A DNA stretch of 64,000 nucleotides from Pedobacter frigiditerrae (GTDB lineage: Bacteria; Bacteroidota; Bacteroidia; Sphingobacteriales; Sphingobacteriaceae): contig NZ_SJSK01000007.1 of the NCBI RefSeq assembly GCF_004331645.1, forward strand, positions 62,001 to 126,000, written 5' to 3'. The translations under genes were made by a program, and so were the position numbers. Below, piece by piece: positions 42,765-52,590 of this stretch; the stretch's first letter is position 1; each line of letters begins with the position of its first letter. Below the pieces are notes generated by a model. It was not told the DNA's origin. It was given only the letters and a program-made list of their open reading frames with translations, and searched no databases.

Positions 42765-44783
42765 CTACCTAATCAACGTAATGGAACCATTGTGTTTCAC
42801 TTCCTTGTTAAATAAATCTAAGCCAGTGATTTGATAAAAATAGGCACCTACGGGCACCGCTTGGTTATGCCAAGTACCATTCCAAGAATTAAAGATATTA
42901 TTGCTTGTAAAGATCTTATCGCCAAAGCGGTTAAAGATATTAATGTTGAATTTTTTGAGGTTGGTGATATTGATATTAAACTCGTCATTTACCCCATCTC
43001 CGTTTGGAGAGAATGAATTGGGTACCAACAAACTTCCTGCAGGTAAAACAACTAGATCGTTAATGCTAATGGAATTGAAACAGCCATTTGTGGTATAGGC
43101 TGTTAAGGTAACTTTAAAAGTCCCCTTTTGATAGGTATGCGTGGGTTCTTTTTCGGTAGAGTTTTCATTGTCGCCAAAATCCCAGAGATAGGTATTGGCA
43201 TCGGTACTCAGGTTAATGAATTTGATGGGTGCTGGGGCAGCAAATTTTCCTGGCAATTGTGGGTCGGTCATGAACTTAGCTATAGGGTTTTTAACTATAG
43301 TAGGTATATTGATGATGGCTTCTTCACTGGTGCAATCGCCAACCGTGATTTTAAGGGTATAATTGCCTGCCTGGTTGAGGTTGATAAGTGGAATGGCCAC
43401 TGATGCTGTGCTGGCAGTAAAGTTTAGTGGCCCAGTCCATAAGTAACTCGCCTCAGCAATCTCGGGTACTGATAAGTTGATGGTGTCTTTGAGGCAGAAA
43501 CTAGGTTTATTGGCTCTAATGATTGGTTTTTGCGGTGCTTCTGCAATGTTTAAGGTGTAGGTGCTCAGGTTAACACAGCCTTTTGCACCTGTTGTTTCTA
43601 GTACAATGGTTTTTGTTCCGGTACTACTGTATTTAATGGTATGTGGACCAAGAGCGGTTGAGCTAGCCAGGCTTGCTCCTTCGCCAAAACTCCATTTTAA
43701 GTTAGTGTAACTGCTGGCATTGGCATTAAAGGTAAAGTCTTGATTAGGTGTGCAAGCTTGGTTTTTGATCACGCTGATTGCTGCTTTTGGTCCTTCAAAT
43801 GTTACGGTACCACCGAAGGCGAGGGTAAAGCCATTGTTACCATTCGAAAAATTATCGATCAAGAGCGCATAAATATGGCCTACTTCCATGTCTACAAACT
43901 TTAACATGCCATCTTGCCCTGCAACACAACCACTTTGTTCGCTTAGGTCGGTAGCATCCACGCTAAGGCCAGTTATGAAATACCTTGGACTGCAATTAAC
44001 CCCACTGCCTGAGGCGCACCTGATGGCAGTGGCGGCTGTTACCTTACTGCAATCGCCATTGATACCCAAATCAAACAGTACCCAATCAATGTCATCGGCC
44101 GTATTGGTTGGGGTAATGGTAAACGTAAGGGTGCCGTTATTGGCTGCGGTAAAGGTATACCACGCCGTATTCGACTCTGTGCTTAAACAAGTGCCAATGG
44201 CTTCGTGGTTATTATTGCCTGCACCGCTGATGTTGAGTTCGGTAAAGGTTTCCTTGCTGCATAGGGTAGCTGCGGTACTACAGTCTTGCCCAGGTTTTTT
44301 GGGTGGGTTGTAATTGTTGATGCACATTTTAAAGGTACCTGTGGCATCGTTTTCGGCACTAACTCTAATGTAATAGGTATTGCCTATGGTTAGTCCGCCT
44401 TTATAGGCCGTGGTTAGGTTGTTATTGCTAGTCATTGAGCCTATTTGCTCGCTAAGCACATTGTTCTCGTAGGTATAAAATGCGGCAAGGGGGTTAACCA
44501 GTTTATTGGTGTTTCCTGTGGCTTTACCGGTAACGGTTACATTAATATCCGTATGGGTGGCGGTAAACTTAAACCAGATGTCTTTCCCTTCGGTTAACCA
44601 ATTGCTTGCTTTTTTATAACCGCTGGCTGTGGCATCTGTATTGGTGAAAATTTCGTCTGCAGAGCAGTAACCAGTAATGCTGCTCAGCGTTCTTGCGGTT
44701 TTAATATCGTCGTTATCTGGTACTGCCGCCAATGTAAGCTGATGGCTAAATACGCAAAGGAAAAGGAGAAATAGATAACGCAT
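42765..44783 (-). CDS. PKD-domain surface protein with type B T9SS C-terminal domain
   Basis: 672 aa with a signal peptide (MRYLFLLFLCVFSHQLTLAA). Two beta domains of pre-peptidase/CBM type come first (WFKFTATHTDINVTVTG; AWYTFTAANNGTLTFTI). Ig/PKD-like domains follow, including a canonical PKD (FINLSTDANTYLWDFGDNE; HTYQKGTFKVTLTAYT). The last ~85 residues are the gliding-motility-type signal (VPNSFSPNGDGVNDEFNI; FNRFGDKIF; GAYFYQITG), the type B domain recognised by T9SS. It is therefore a cell-surface or secreted adhesin-like cargo. It converges on PorP/SprF at 40639-41646, the kind of partner type B cargo usually needs. Confidence 0.88.
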   Translation of the reverse strand: MRYLFLLFLCVFSHQLTLAAVPDNDDIKTARTLSSITGYCSADEIFTNTDATASGYKKASNWLTEGKDIWFKFTATHTDINVTVTGKATGNTNKLVNPLAAFYTYENNVLSEQIGSMTSNNNLTTAYKGGLTIGNTYYIRVSAENDATGTFKMCINNYNPPKKPGQDCSTAATLCSKETFTELNISGAGNNNHEAIGTCLSTESNTAWYTFTAANNGTLTFTITPTNTADDIDWVLFDLGINGDCSKVTAATAIRCASGSGVNCSPRYFITGLSVDATDLSEQSGCVAGQDGMLKFVDMEVGHIYALLIDNFSNGNNGFTLAFGGTVTFEGPKAAISVIKNQACTPNQDFTFNANASSYTNLKWSFGEGASLASSTALGPHTIKYSSTGTKTIVLETTGAKGCVNLSTYTLNIAEAPQKPIIRANKPSFCLKDTINLSVPEIAEASYLWTGPLNFTASTASVAIPLINLNQAGNYTLKITVGDCTSEEAIINIPTIVKNPIAKFMTDPQLPGKFAAPAPIKFINLSTDANTYLWDFGDNENSTEKEPTHTYQKGTFKVTLTAYTTNGCFNSISINDLVVLPAGSLLVPNSFSPNGDGVNDEFNINITNLKKFNINIFNRFGDKIFTSNNIFNSWNGTWHNQAVPVGAYFYQITGLDLFNKEVKHNGSITLIR

Positions 44784-45115
44784 GGGGCGGGCTTGTATAC
44801 AATGGCAACTAAGATAACAGATAAATCAGAATAAGGAAAATAGGCAAAAACCTGTTTTGTGAAAAGACGGTTTTATTGCGTAGCAGATGGGTAGGCTGAG
44901 AAAAATACCCTCTTGTCATGGGGTATTTTGTCCTTTCAAATTTGGTCTTCATGTGTTGTAATTCACTTTCCATGGAGCGCTTTTCCCATTCCGTGTTTTA
45001 AGGCTAATTTGGTGGCAAGGGAATTAGATCGCGACTATAAAATGAGAGGTGTCTTAGCTACTTTTTGTCAAGTAAATTAGGTTTCTTTTTTCCAAATCAT
45101 CATTAAAAAAAAGGA
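44784..45115. other. Divergent intergenic region before the fibre array
   Basis: 332 bases between divergent genes, so promoters for the PKD protein and for the nine-gene array should be here. An imperfect AAAACC/GGTTTT hairpin lies at 44847-44874. I cannot assign -33/-7 elements with confidence and see no gene. Confidence 0.55.
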
Positions 45116-46426
45116 ATGAAAATAACTGTTACAGTCATGTTAGGATTATTGAGCTTTGGGACTTTTGCCCAATCGAATGTTTATCCAACTACAGGAACCC
45201 CGATTATATACGATTATTCTCCTGGTCTTACCCTGCAACGAAATACGGCTAACGGGGGCTTCACCCAAGGTATCCAGACCAAATTACAGAATGGAGATAA
45301 CAACTGGTTTTTTGGGAACTTAGACAACGGACAGTGGATGGTAGCTAAGGGGGATTATCAGTATCCAAGATTTACGGTAATGTCTAACGGTAACGTAGGA
45401 GTTGGTGTTAATACGCCTAGTTATAAACTACATGTGAATGGTGATATTGCCATACCCTATACAGCTAGACTGCTGTCTGATTTAGATGCAGGAAATAACA
45501 TTGCTATTCATGACGGCAATGGCTTGATGAAATTCGCCACAGCTGGTCAAGATAGATTGGTTATTGCTAATGCGGGCAATGTAGGTATAGGCACAACAGC
45601 TCCGCAAGCAAAACTACATGTGACTCAAAGTGCCATGGATCAACCTGGTCTGGTCATTCAGGGTACCACCATCAATGCAGATGCTGCACAACACTATGTG
45701 GCACTTACACTTGATGGTGATTATGGAAATGGCACAGGTAACTATTCGCAGATTAGAAGTTACAGCAACCTTTACTCGCAATGGGGCAGTCGTTTGGCCT
45801 TCTTTACCACGTCAAATGCACCTGCAAATACTTTGGTTGAAAGAATGAGGATCGATGCGAATGGTAATGTTGGTGTGGGTACAACATCGCCAACAGGCAT
45901 TTTGGAGCTTCAAAAGTTAAATTCTAACCTGGCATTTGATCTTAGCACTAATGGGTTATCTAAAATTGTAAGTAAGGGTTGGAATGCAAGTATTGACATG
46001 CATACCTTTCAAGTTAATGGAACAGAAAATTTAAATCAATTCAATATAAATACAAATGGCAATGTTGGTGTGGGTACTGCAACACCAAACGAGAAACTTG
46101 CGGTTAACGGTAAAATCCGTGCCAAGGAAATTAAGGTAGAACCTAATCCGGCCAGTTGGCCAGACTATGTTTTTGAGGCAGACTACAACATCACATCCTT
46201 AACAGCCCTAGAAAAATATATCAGGGTTAATAAACACCTGCCAGAAATGCCAACGGCCAAAGAAGTAGCCGTTAATGGCGTAGAGTTGGGAGAAATGAAC
46301 AGGTTGTTACTGAAAAAAGTAGAGGAATTAACCTTGCATTTGATTGAAAAAGATAAACAGTTGCAGGATTCAGATAAAAGACTGTCAAAATTAGAGGCGA
46401 TAGTACAGCAAATGGTCAAAAAATAG
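45116..46426 (+). CDS. Fibre-like exported protein 1 of the array
   Basis: 436 aa with signal peptide (TVMLGLLSFGTFAQ). Module A follows (about 20-90: SNVYPTTGTPIIYDYSPGL; GDNNWFFGNLDNGQW), shared with the next gene. Four spacers of the GVGT/GIGT type occur (GVGVNTPSYKLHVNG, GIGTTAPQAKLHV, GVGTTSPTGILEL, GVGTATPNEKLAVNG); in tail fibres such motifs build trimeric beta-helical or knotted shafts. The C-terminus is the shared domain (IRAKEIKVEPNPASWPDYVF; NKHLPEMPTAKEVAVNGVE) ending in a coiled coil. It is first gene of the co-directional array. Likely a surface or secreted trimeric fibre; target unknown. Confidence 0.75.
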   Translation: MKITVTVMLGLLSFGTFAQSNVYPTTGTPIIYDYSPGLTLQRNTANGGFTQGIQTKLQNGDNNWFFGNLDNGQWMVAKGDYQYPRFTVMSNGNVGVGVNTPSYKLHVNGDIAIPYTARLLSDLDAGNNIAIHDGNGLMKFATAGQDRLVIANAGNVGIGTTAPQAKLHVTQSAMDQPGLVIQGTTINADAAQHYVALTLDGDYGNGTGNYSQIRSYSNLYSQWGSRLAFFTTSNAPANTLVERMRIDANGNVGVGTTSPTGILELQKLNSNLAFDLSTNGLSKIVSKGWNASIDMHTFQVNGTENLNQFNINTNGNVGVGTATPNEKLAVNGKIRAKEIKVEPNPASWPDYVFEADYNITSLTALEKYIRVNKHLPEMPTAKEVAVNGVELGEMNRLLLKKVEELTLHLIEKDKQLQDSDKRLSKLEAIVQQMVKK

Positions 46427-46481
46427 CGAGCATCAAAAATGTTATAAATGATAGAACACCTTACTTTTTGTAAATAGAAAT

Positions 46482-47810
46482 ATGAAAATAATTTATACGG
46501 CTTTATTAAGCTTATTGAGTGCTGGAGTTTTTGCTCAATCGAATGTTTATCCTACAACGGGAACCCCAATTATATATGATTATTCTCCTGGCCTTACCTT
46601 ACAGCGAAATACAGCCAGTGGGGGTTATACGCAAGGGATACAGACCAAATTACAGAATGGAGATAACAATTGGTTTTTTGGAAACCTGCATGATGGGCAG
46701 TGGATTGTATCTAAGGGAGACCATCAGTTTCCAAGATTCACGGTAGAAGCCAATGGTCATATAGGTATTGGGACCACTTATTCCAGATCAAAACTTAATA
46801 TCAATAGTTCGGGTTCAGATCTTAATGGTGGTAATGTTGATATCGATGCAAATGCGCTTGTTCTTCAGGCTACAATAGGCAGTCGTTCCACTACAATCGG
46901 TCCAAAGATAGAATTTGCAATGCCAGTAAATAGCGATGGGACAAACCCATGGTCTTTGGCAAGGCTCATGACGGTGGCAGGTAATTCATCCCCTGGTGAT
47001 GCGACCGGAAAAATGGTATTGGGAACCAGAAGATATTATAATAAGCTTGGTGCGGGATCTCAATGGTATTTTGGTGACGATCTGGTAATAGATGGAGGTG
47101 GGAATGTTGGTGTTGGGACCTTAAACCCAAGGGCAAAAATAGATGTAGCTACCTACATAAATGATGGTGTGCTGGGAAGTGTTTTAGGAAGGTTGGTAGA
47201 GGGTGATGATACTGGCAGTGGAACATTTGTTGGTTTAAGGGGATTCGGAACACAATCGGCCCTTAACGGTAAAAGTTTTGCCATAGAGCACAGCTTTTAT
47301 GGCGAGACAAATAGTTCTATCAGCTTTTATAGGGGTAATTCTAGAACCGGGGGTTATTTAACGTTCTCTACCAATAGTAACTATGAAACCATGAGAATTG
47401 ATCCGAATGGCAATGTTGGTATTGGTACCACAACACCCAATGAGAAACTTGCAGTTAACGGTAAAATCCGTGCCAAGGAAATTAAGGTAGAACCGAACCC
47501 AGCTACTTGGCCAGATTACGTTTTTGAGAGCGATTATAAGGTTGGAACCTTGGAAGAATTGGAAAGTTATGTAAAGATCAATAAACACTTACCAGAAATG
47601 CCAACAGCAAAGGAAGTAGCGGCTAATGGTTTAGAATTAGGTGAGATGAACAAGTTGTTGTTGAAAAAGGTAGAGGAGTTAACCTTGCATTTGATTGAAA
47701 AAGATAAACAGTTGCAGGATTCAGATAAACGATTAACCTCTCTTGAAGAAGAAAGTAAAACAATGAAAGAACTTTTAAAGATTATTCAATTAAAACTATC
47801 AAAGCCATAA
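46482..47810 (+). CDS. Fibre-like exported protein 2 of the array
   Basis: 442 aa. The signal peptide (ALLSLLSAGVFAQ) and module A are nearly the same as in protein 1 up to about residue 90. It then diverges to a unique middle (LNINSSGSDLNGGNVDIDAN). Module C follows (about 215-305: LGRLVEGDDTGSGTFVGLRG; KSFAIEHSFYGETNSSISF; GGYLTFSTN), which is otherwise found only in protein 9. GIGTTTPNEKLAVNG leads into the shared C-terminal domain and a coiled coil extended by KLEE-type heptads. The coiled-coil DNA around 47690-47735 is identical over some 50 bases to that of protein 1. It starts 55 bases after gene 1. Confidence 0.75.
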   Translation: MKIIYTALLSLLSAGVFAQSNVYPTTGTPIIYDYSPGLTLQRNTASGGYTQGIQTKLQNGDNNWFFGNLHDGQWIVSKGDHQFPRFTVEANGHIGIGTTYSRSKLNINSSGSDLNGGNVDIDANALVLQATIGSRSTTIGPKIEFAMPVNSDGTNPWSLARLMTVAGNSSPGDATGKMVLGTRRYYNKLGAGSQWYFGDDLVIDGGGNVGVGTLNPRAKIDVATYINDGVLGSVLGRLVEGDDTGSGTFVGLRGFGTQSALNGKSFAIEHSFYGETNSSISFYRGNSRTGGYLTFSTNSNYETMRIDPNGNVGIGTTTPNEKLAVNGKIRAKEIKVEPNPATWPDYVFESDYKVGTLEELESYVKINKHLPEMPTAKEVAANGLELGEMNKLLLKKVEELTLHLIEKDKQLQDSDKRLTSLEEESKTMKELLKIIQLKLSKP

Positions 47811-47814
47811 ATAG

Positions 47815-48990
47815 ATGAAGCATTCAATTACTTTAATACTGTTCTTTTGTACTTATTTAACTTCCCTTGGGCAAACTACCTTAGATCGCAACGACGCTGG
47901 TTTAAGAGGTGATGCAGGTGCTACTTCAGGTTTTTTTCAAGCGGTATCGCCAGTCAACTTCCCTACGGTGGCAAGCAGTTGGTGGCACTTATTAGATGTG
48001 AGACATACAAATGGGACTAATAATTACGCCATGCAATTCTCTGGAAGTTTCTTTGATCAAGATTTGTATTTCCGCAAAACGAATAATAGTGCTTCACAGA
48101 CTTGGTCGAGGGTACTTTTGGAAGTTAATGGTAAGGTAGGGATTGGGACACTAACACCTGCTTATGATTTAGATGTTACCAAATTTTTGAGGGTAGGTGC
48201 CCAGGGAGGTAGCGATGTGGCACTATTGGGAGGAGGTTCTGGTATAGGTGCTCAAATGAAGTTGTTTTATCATAATGGAGCAGAAAATGTGAGGCTTACT
48301 GGTAATAATGATAGTTGGTTAAATGCAACAATTGGCAATGTGGGTATAGGTACAACTGCTCCAAGTGAAAAGTTAAGTATTTACGGAATTGTGAATACAA
48401 GCCCAGGAATTTTATCACTAGAGAGTCATAGAAATGATGTAACATACGCGGAAGTAGGTGCCTTGAAAGGCAAAAATGGCACTGTTGAAGTGACAAGGAT
48501 TGGGATGTTGAGAGGCGGAGAAACTTTTAGCGGAGTAATGAATTTTTTTGTAAAAGCAAGTAATGATAGCCCTTTGTTCGAAGCCATGCGAATTGCTGAA
48601 AATGGTAATGTAGGTGTTGGTACTATGGTACCCAATGAGAAATTTGCCGTAAATGGAAAGATAAGAGCCAAGGAAATTAAGGTAGAACCAAACCCCGCAA
48701 CCTGGCCAGACTATGTTTTTGAGGAAGACTACAACATCACATCCTTAACAGACCTAGAAAAATATATCAGAGCTAATAAACACTTGCCAGAAATGCCAAT
48801 GGCTAAAGAAGTAGCCGTTAATGGCGTAGAGTTGGGAGAAATGAACAGGTTGTTACTGAAAAAAATAGAGGAATTGACATTACACTTGATTGAGAAGGAT
48901 AAAGAAGTACAAAAACTGAATGTCAATTTCGAGCATCTCGCTAAGGATTTTGCAGAATTAAAAAAACTGATATTAAAGAAAAATGATTAG
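47815..48990 (+). CDS. Fibre-like exported protein 3 of the array (knob module B)
   Basis: 391 aa with signal peptide (LILFFCTYLTSLGQ). Module B at about 20-105 (LRGDAGATSGFFQAVSPVNF; SSWWHLLDVRHTNGTNNYAM; DLYFRKTNNSASQTWSRVLL) has the WS-R-L and Tyr-x-Arg pattern of pyocin/phage knob domains that bind receptors. It recurs in protein 9. Spacers GIGTLTPAYDLDV, GIGTTAPSEKLSI and GVGTMVPNEKFAVNG follow, then the shared C-terminal domain and coiled coil. It begins 4 bases after gene 2 and overlaps gene 4 by 8 bases, so translation is probably coupled. Confidence 0.75.
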   Translation: MKHSITLILFFCTYLTSLGQTTLDRNDAGLRGDAGATSGFFQAVSPVNFPTVASSWWHLLDVRHTNGTNNYAMQFSGSFFDQDLYFRKTNNSASQTWSRVLLEVNGKVGIGTLTPAYDLDVTKFLRVGAQGGSDVALLGGGSGIGAQMKLFYHNGAENVRLTGNNDSWLNATIGNVGIGTTAPSEKLSIYGIVNTSPGILSLESHRNDVTYAEVGALKGKNGTVEVTRIGMLRGGETFSGVMNFFVKASNDSPLFEAMRIAENGNVGVGTMVPNEKFAVNGKIRAKEIKVEPNPATWPDYVFEEDYNITSLTDLEKYIRANKHLPEMPMAKEVAVNGVELGEMNRLLLKKIEELTLHLIEKDKEVQKLNVNFEHLAKDFAELKKLILKKND

Positions 48991-50449
48991 AACCACGATT
49001 AAAATCACCATTTGCTTAATGCTCCTGCTGAGCACTGTTTCTTGGGCACAGACGGCAACAACCATTACTGTTGGTGGTACAGATGATAAATATTACCCTG
49101 TTACCTTTACTGACCCAGAGTGGAGTAGTGGCAAACCAACAGAGATTTATATAGGTAGGCCAAATGTACATACAGATGGATCACTGAAAGGTTCAACACT
49201 TGCCAATTTTAAATATCATACTACGCAATGGGGTAATCAATCTAATTTTATATCCGCAACGATTGAAAGAAGCCAGTTTGCTGGTTTTTTTGCAGGTTGG
49301 GCAGATGCTACTACTAATAATTCCTCAACCAAAATTGTTATTTGGTTAAAAGGTGGTGGTATGTCCTATCTCGTTAAGAGTGTATCAACCGTAAGCATTG
49401 CTGTTCATGATGGTGTTCAGAATGCTTTACCGTTTTTAGAAGAAAATGGACCGGCAAGAAGTTATAAAACAACAATAGATAGTTATGTAATTACAGGTTC
49501 GATGAGCAGTAGTAGCTCGCTCGTTGCAGGAAATGGTACTTTTTTAGCAAATGTGGGTATTGGAACGCCTACACCTCAGGCAAACCTAGATATTTTTAGA
49601 GGTTATCAAGAAACTCAAACCAAGGCTTTTAAAATGTTTTATCAAGGGTCTTGGGGTACCGCTCCTTATGCAACAGGTTTTAGGTTTTTGGATATTGAAA
49701 GTACAGAAGGCGGAAAGATACTACAGTTAAATGGTTATGGTATGGGAATAGGATATGATCCGCCTATTTATAACTCTACTGATAAATTATATATTAATGG
49801 AAACGTTGGCATTGGTACAAACAACCCGTTAGCAAAACTTGAAGTAAGAAATGGAAATATCTTAGTGAAAAACTTAGCAAATGTTACTAATGAATCGATG
49901 CCAATGATTGCCCAATCTCTTTCTTTTGGACCCTATACAGCCTTTGGAACTTCAATAAATACTTTCACGGAAAACGAAGGAAACAATTCTTACGCCTTGC
50001 AATTTCTAACACAGGAGACTTTTTTAACAGGGCCAAAGGAAAAGTTCAGGATAAGTGCAAATGGAAACGTAGGCATTGGCACTGCCACACCAAATGAGAA
50101 GCTCAGTGTAAACGGAAAGATAAGAGCCAAGGAAATTAAGGTAGAACCTAATCCGGCCAGTTGGCCAGACTATGTTTTTGAGGAAGACTACAACATCACA
50201 TCCTTAACAGCCCTAGAAAAATATATCAGGGTTAATAAACACTTGCCAGAAATGCCAACGGCCAAAGAAGTAGCCGTTAATGGCGTAGAGTTGGGAGAAA
50301 TGAACAGGTTGTTATTGAAAAAAGTAGAGGAGTTGACTTTACACTTGATTGAGAAGGATAAACAGCTAGATGCTGAGATTAAAAAGAATATTAGCCAGGA
50401 AGAAAGAATTATATCAATTGAGAAAATTTTAAAGGATATCAAAAAATAA
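48983..50449 (+). CDS. Fibre-like exported protein 4 of the array
   Basis: 488 aa with signal peptide (ITICLMLLLSTVSWAQ). A unique N-terminal beta domain (about 25-180: GGTDDKYYPVTFTDPEWSSG; TEIYIGRPNVHTDGS; TKIVIWLKGGGMSYLVKS) resembles fibre receptor domains. Module D follows (about 190-285: QANLDIFRGYQETQTKAFKM; YQGSWGTAPYATGFRFLDIE), which is shared almost intact with protein 5. A further insert (FTENEGNNSYALQFLTQETF) and GIGTATPNEKLSVNG lead into the shared C-terminal domain. Its 3' DNA is nearly identical to that of gene 1. It overlaps gene 3 by 8 bases and gene 5 starts 3 bases later. Confidence 0.75.
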   Translation: MIRTTIKITICLMLLLSTVSWAQTATTITVGGTDDKYYPVTFTDPEWSSGKPTEIYIGRPNVHTDGSLKGSTLANFKYHTTQWGNQSNFISATIERSQFAGFFAGWADATTNNSSTKIVIWLKGGGMSYLVKSVSTVSIAVHDGVQNALPFLEENGPARSYKTTIDSYVITGSMSSSSSLVAGNGTFLANVGIGTPTPQANLDIFRGYQETQTKAFKMFYQGSWGTAPYATGFRFLDIESTEGGKILQLNGYGMGIGYDPPIYNSTDKLYINGNVGIGTNNPLAKLEVRNGNILVKNLANVTNESMPMIAQSLSFGPYTAFGTSINTFTENEGNNSYALQFLTQETFLTGPKEKFRISANGNVGIGTATPNEKLSVNGKIRAKEIKVEPNPASWPDYVFEEDYNITSLTALEKYIRVNKHLPEMPTAKEVAVNGVELGEMNRLLLKKVEELTLHLIEKDKQLDAEIKKNISQEERIISIEKILKDIKK

Positions 50450-50452
50450 AAG

Positions 50453-51691
50453 ATGAAGAATTTAAAACTATTGGTACCAATGCTGTTTTTAGTTAATATT
50501 AGTTTGGCACAAACCAATACCTTCCCTGCTAATGGAAATGTAGGGGTTGGAACAGTAACACCAGCTGCAAAACTTAGCTTTAATAATGTAAATGATGGAA
50601 CAGATGGTGCTGATGGAATTACATGGTATAACCTTGGGCCATTAGATTATGGAATTTATCGTACTCCTGGAATGTGGTCGGGGCCTTCATTTCAGCAACT
50701 CAAGCTGAAATGGGACACTGGAATCATACTAGATCCTGGCGCTAGCCATGGAAAAAGTTATGTTGATATTCAAGGGGCTGGTTTGAGGGTAAGCTCAGGT
50801 AATGTAGGTATTGGGACACTTACGCCCCAGGCAAACTTAGATATTTTTAGAGCTTATGATGCAAGCCAAACAAAAGCTGTTAAAATGTTTTACCAAGGGT
50901 CATGGGGAACTGCTTCTTATGCAAATGGTTTTAGGTTTTTGGATATTGAAAGTACCGAAGGTGGAAAGATACTACAGTTAAATGGTAATGGTATGGGGAT
51001 AGGATATGATCCACCTACTTATGGAACTTCTGATAAACTATATATTAATGGTAATGTGGGCATTGGGACAAACAATCCGCAAGCCAAATTGGATATTTTC
51101 AGTGCTGATAATACTGCTGTAAATCCCTTACTTTCTATCAGATCAAATTTTCATGTTGTTGGAAACTATGGAATGATCAGGTTTGGAGATTATACACAGA
51201 CTACGAACTATCAAAAAGGTGCTGTTATTTTTGAAAGTGTTTCTGGTGCTGCCAGGGGAAAATTTCACATTGCATTAGAAAATACAGATGGTAGCAATAG
51301 TGTTTCTTTAGCTGATGCAAAGTTAACCGTACAACCAGACGGTAATGTGGGCATTGGTACCATGACACCTAATGAGAAACTTGCCGTTAATGGCAAAATA
51401 AGAGCCAAGGAAATCAGGGTTGAACCAAACCCAGCCACTTGGCCAGACTATGTTTTTGAGGCCGATTATAAGATTGTAACCTTGGAAGAATTGGAACATT
51501 ATGTAAAGACCAATAAACACTTGCCAGAAATGCCAACTGCCAAAGAAGTGGGGGTTAATGGTTTAGAGTTAGGTGAGATGAACAGGTTGTTGTTGAAAAA
51601 GGTAGAGGAATTGACATTATTGCTAATTGAACAAGCAAAAGAAGTAAAACAACTTAAACATGAGGTTAAGCTATTAAAAGACAAAACTTAG
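50453..51691 (+). CDS. Fibre-like exported protein 5 of the array
   Basis: 412 aa with signal peptide (LLVPMLFLVNISLAQ). It starts with a GVGTVTPAAKLSF spacer and a short beta domain (DGITWYNLGPLDYGIYRTPG). Module D follows (QANLDIFRAYDASQTKAVKM; GSWGTASYANGFRFLDIE), close to that of protein 4. A second insert (LSIRSNFHVVGNYGMIRFGD) precedes GIGTMTPNEKLAVNG, the shared C-terminal domain and a coiled coil (LLIEQAKEVKQLKHEVKLLK). The 116-base gap after it is the largest inside the array and could contain an internal promoter. Confidence 0.75.
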   Translation: MKNLKLLVPMLFLVNISLAQTNTFPANGNVGVGTVTPAAKLSFNNVNDGTDGADGITWYNLGPLDYGIYRTPGMWSGPSFQQLKLKWDTGIILDPGASHGKSYVDIQGAGLRVSSGNVGIGTLTPQANLDIFRAYDASQTKAVKMFYQGSWGTASYANGFRFLDIESTEGGKILQLNGNGMGIGYDPPTYGTSDKLYINGNVGIGTNNPQAKLDIFSADNTAVNPLLSIRSNFHVVGNYGMIRFGDYTQTTNYQKGAVIFESVSGAARGKFHIALENTDGSNSVSLADAKLTVQPDGNVGIGTMTPNEKLAVNGKIRAKEIRVEPNPATWPDYVFEADYKIVTLEELEHYVKTNKHLPEMPTAKEVGVNGLELGEMNRLLLKKVEELTLLLIEQAKEVKQLKHEVKLLKDKT

Positions 51692-51807
51692 GTGGCTAGA
51701 ATGAAATGATATTTCCTCTTGCTTATTAACAAACGCCTTTCTAATTAGAGGAAAAAAAAATGTGCTATCCGAATATTTTATAAAAAAGAAATTAACCACC
51801 TCAAAAA

Positions 51808-52584
51808 ATGAAAAAAAATCTCTTAATGCTGTTTTGCGTATTACTGTCACATCACTTCTGTGTGGCACAAATAAATGTTTTTCCGGATACGGGTAAAGTT
51901 GGTATAGGGACAGCTACTCCAAGAGGTCGACTTGAGGTAAATGATTGGATTCCGTCGTTAGTTATAAGTGGAAGAAAGCACTCGGAGGCAATGGTAGATA
52001 ATGAGGTTATCGGAAAGATCGATTTTTATAAACACTATGGATTGGCTTATGCAGCAGCTATCAAATTGGTGCACGCCGGAGGTACATCCCAGTATGCTCA
52101 AGCACACTTGACCTTCTATACATCTAGTGACCAAAATCCATATACCTCCATTCCACTAGAAAGAATGAGAATTACCTCAACTGGCGAAGTTGCGATAGGT
52201 TCAATTGATCCTAAAGGATATAAGCTTGCGGTAAATGGAAATATAAGAGCAAAGGAAATCAGGGTAGAACCCAACCCAGCCACTTGGCCAGACTATGTTT
52301 TTGAGGCCGATTACAGGGTTGGAACCTTGGAAGAATTGGAACGTTATGTAAAGATCAATAAACACTTGCCAGAAATGCCAACGGCCAAAGAAGTAGGAAC
52401 TAATGGTGTAGAGTTGGGAGAGATGAACAGATTGCTATTGAAAAAGGTAGAGGAGTTAACTTTATTGCTCATTCAAAAAGACAAGGAGCTTAGTGTAGAA
52501 AAAGAAACGAACAAGAATCAAACTCAAATGATTAATGCACTTGATGTAAGAGTTAATAACATTTATAAAAAGTTAAACAACTAG
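51808..52584 (+). CDS. Fibre-like exported protein 6 of the array (short)
   Basis: 258 aa with signal peptide (LLMLFCVLLSHHFCVAQ). This is the shortest array member: GIGTATPRGRLEV, one compact beta module (LVISGRKHSEAMVDNEVIGK; LTFYTSSDQNPYTSIPLERM), and then the shared C-terminal domain. The final spacer is degenerate (EVAIGSIDPKGYKLAVNG instead of NVGIGTxxP). The coiled coil is long and polar (IQKDKELSVEKETNKNQTQM). It follows the 116-base gap and is spaced 6 bases from gene 7. Confidence 0.73.
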   Translation: MKKNLLMLFCVLLSHHFCVAQINVFPDTGKVGIGTATPRGRLEVNDWIPSLVISGRKHSEAMVDNEVIGKIDFYKHYGLAYAAAIKLVHAGGTSQYAQAHLTFYTSSDQNPYTSIPLERMRITSTGEVAIGSIDPKGYKLAVNGNIRAKEIRVEPNPATWPDYVFEADYRVGTLEELERYVKINKHLPEMPTAKEVGTNGVELGEMNRLLLKKVEELTLLLIQKDKELSVEKETNKNQTQMINALDVRVNNIYKKLNN

Positions 52585-52590
52585 TCTAAT

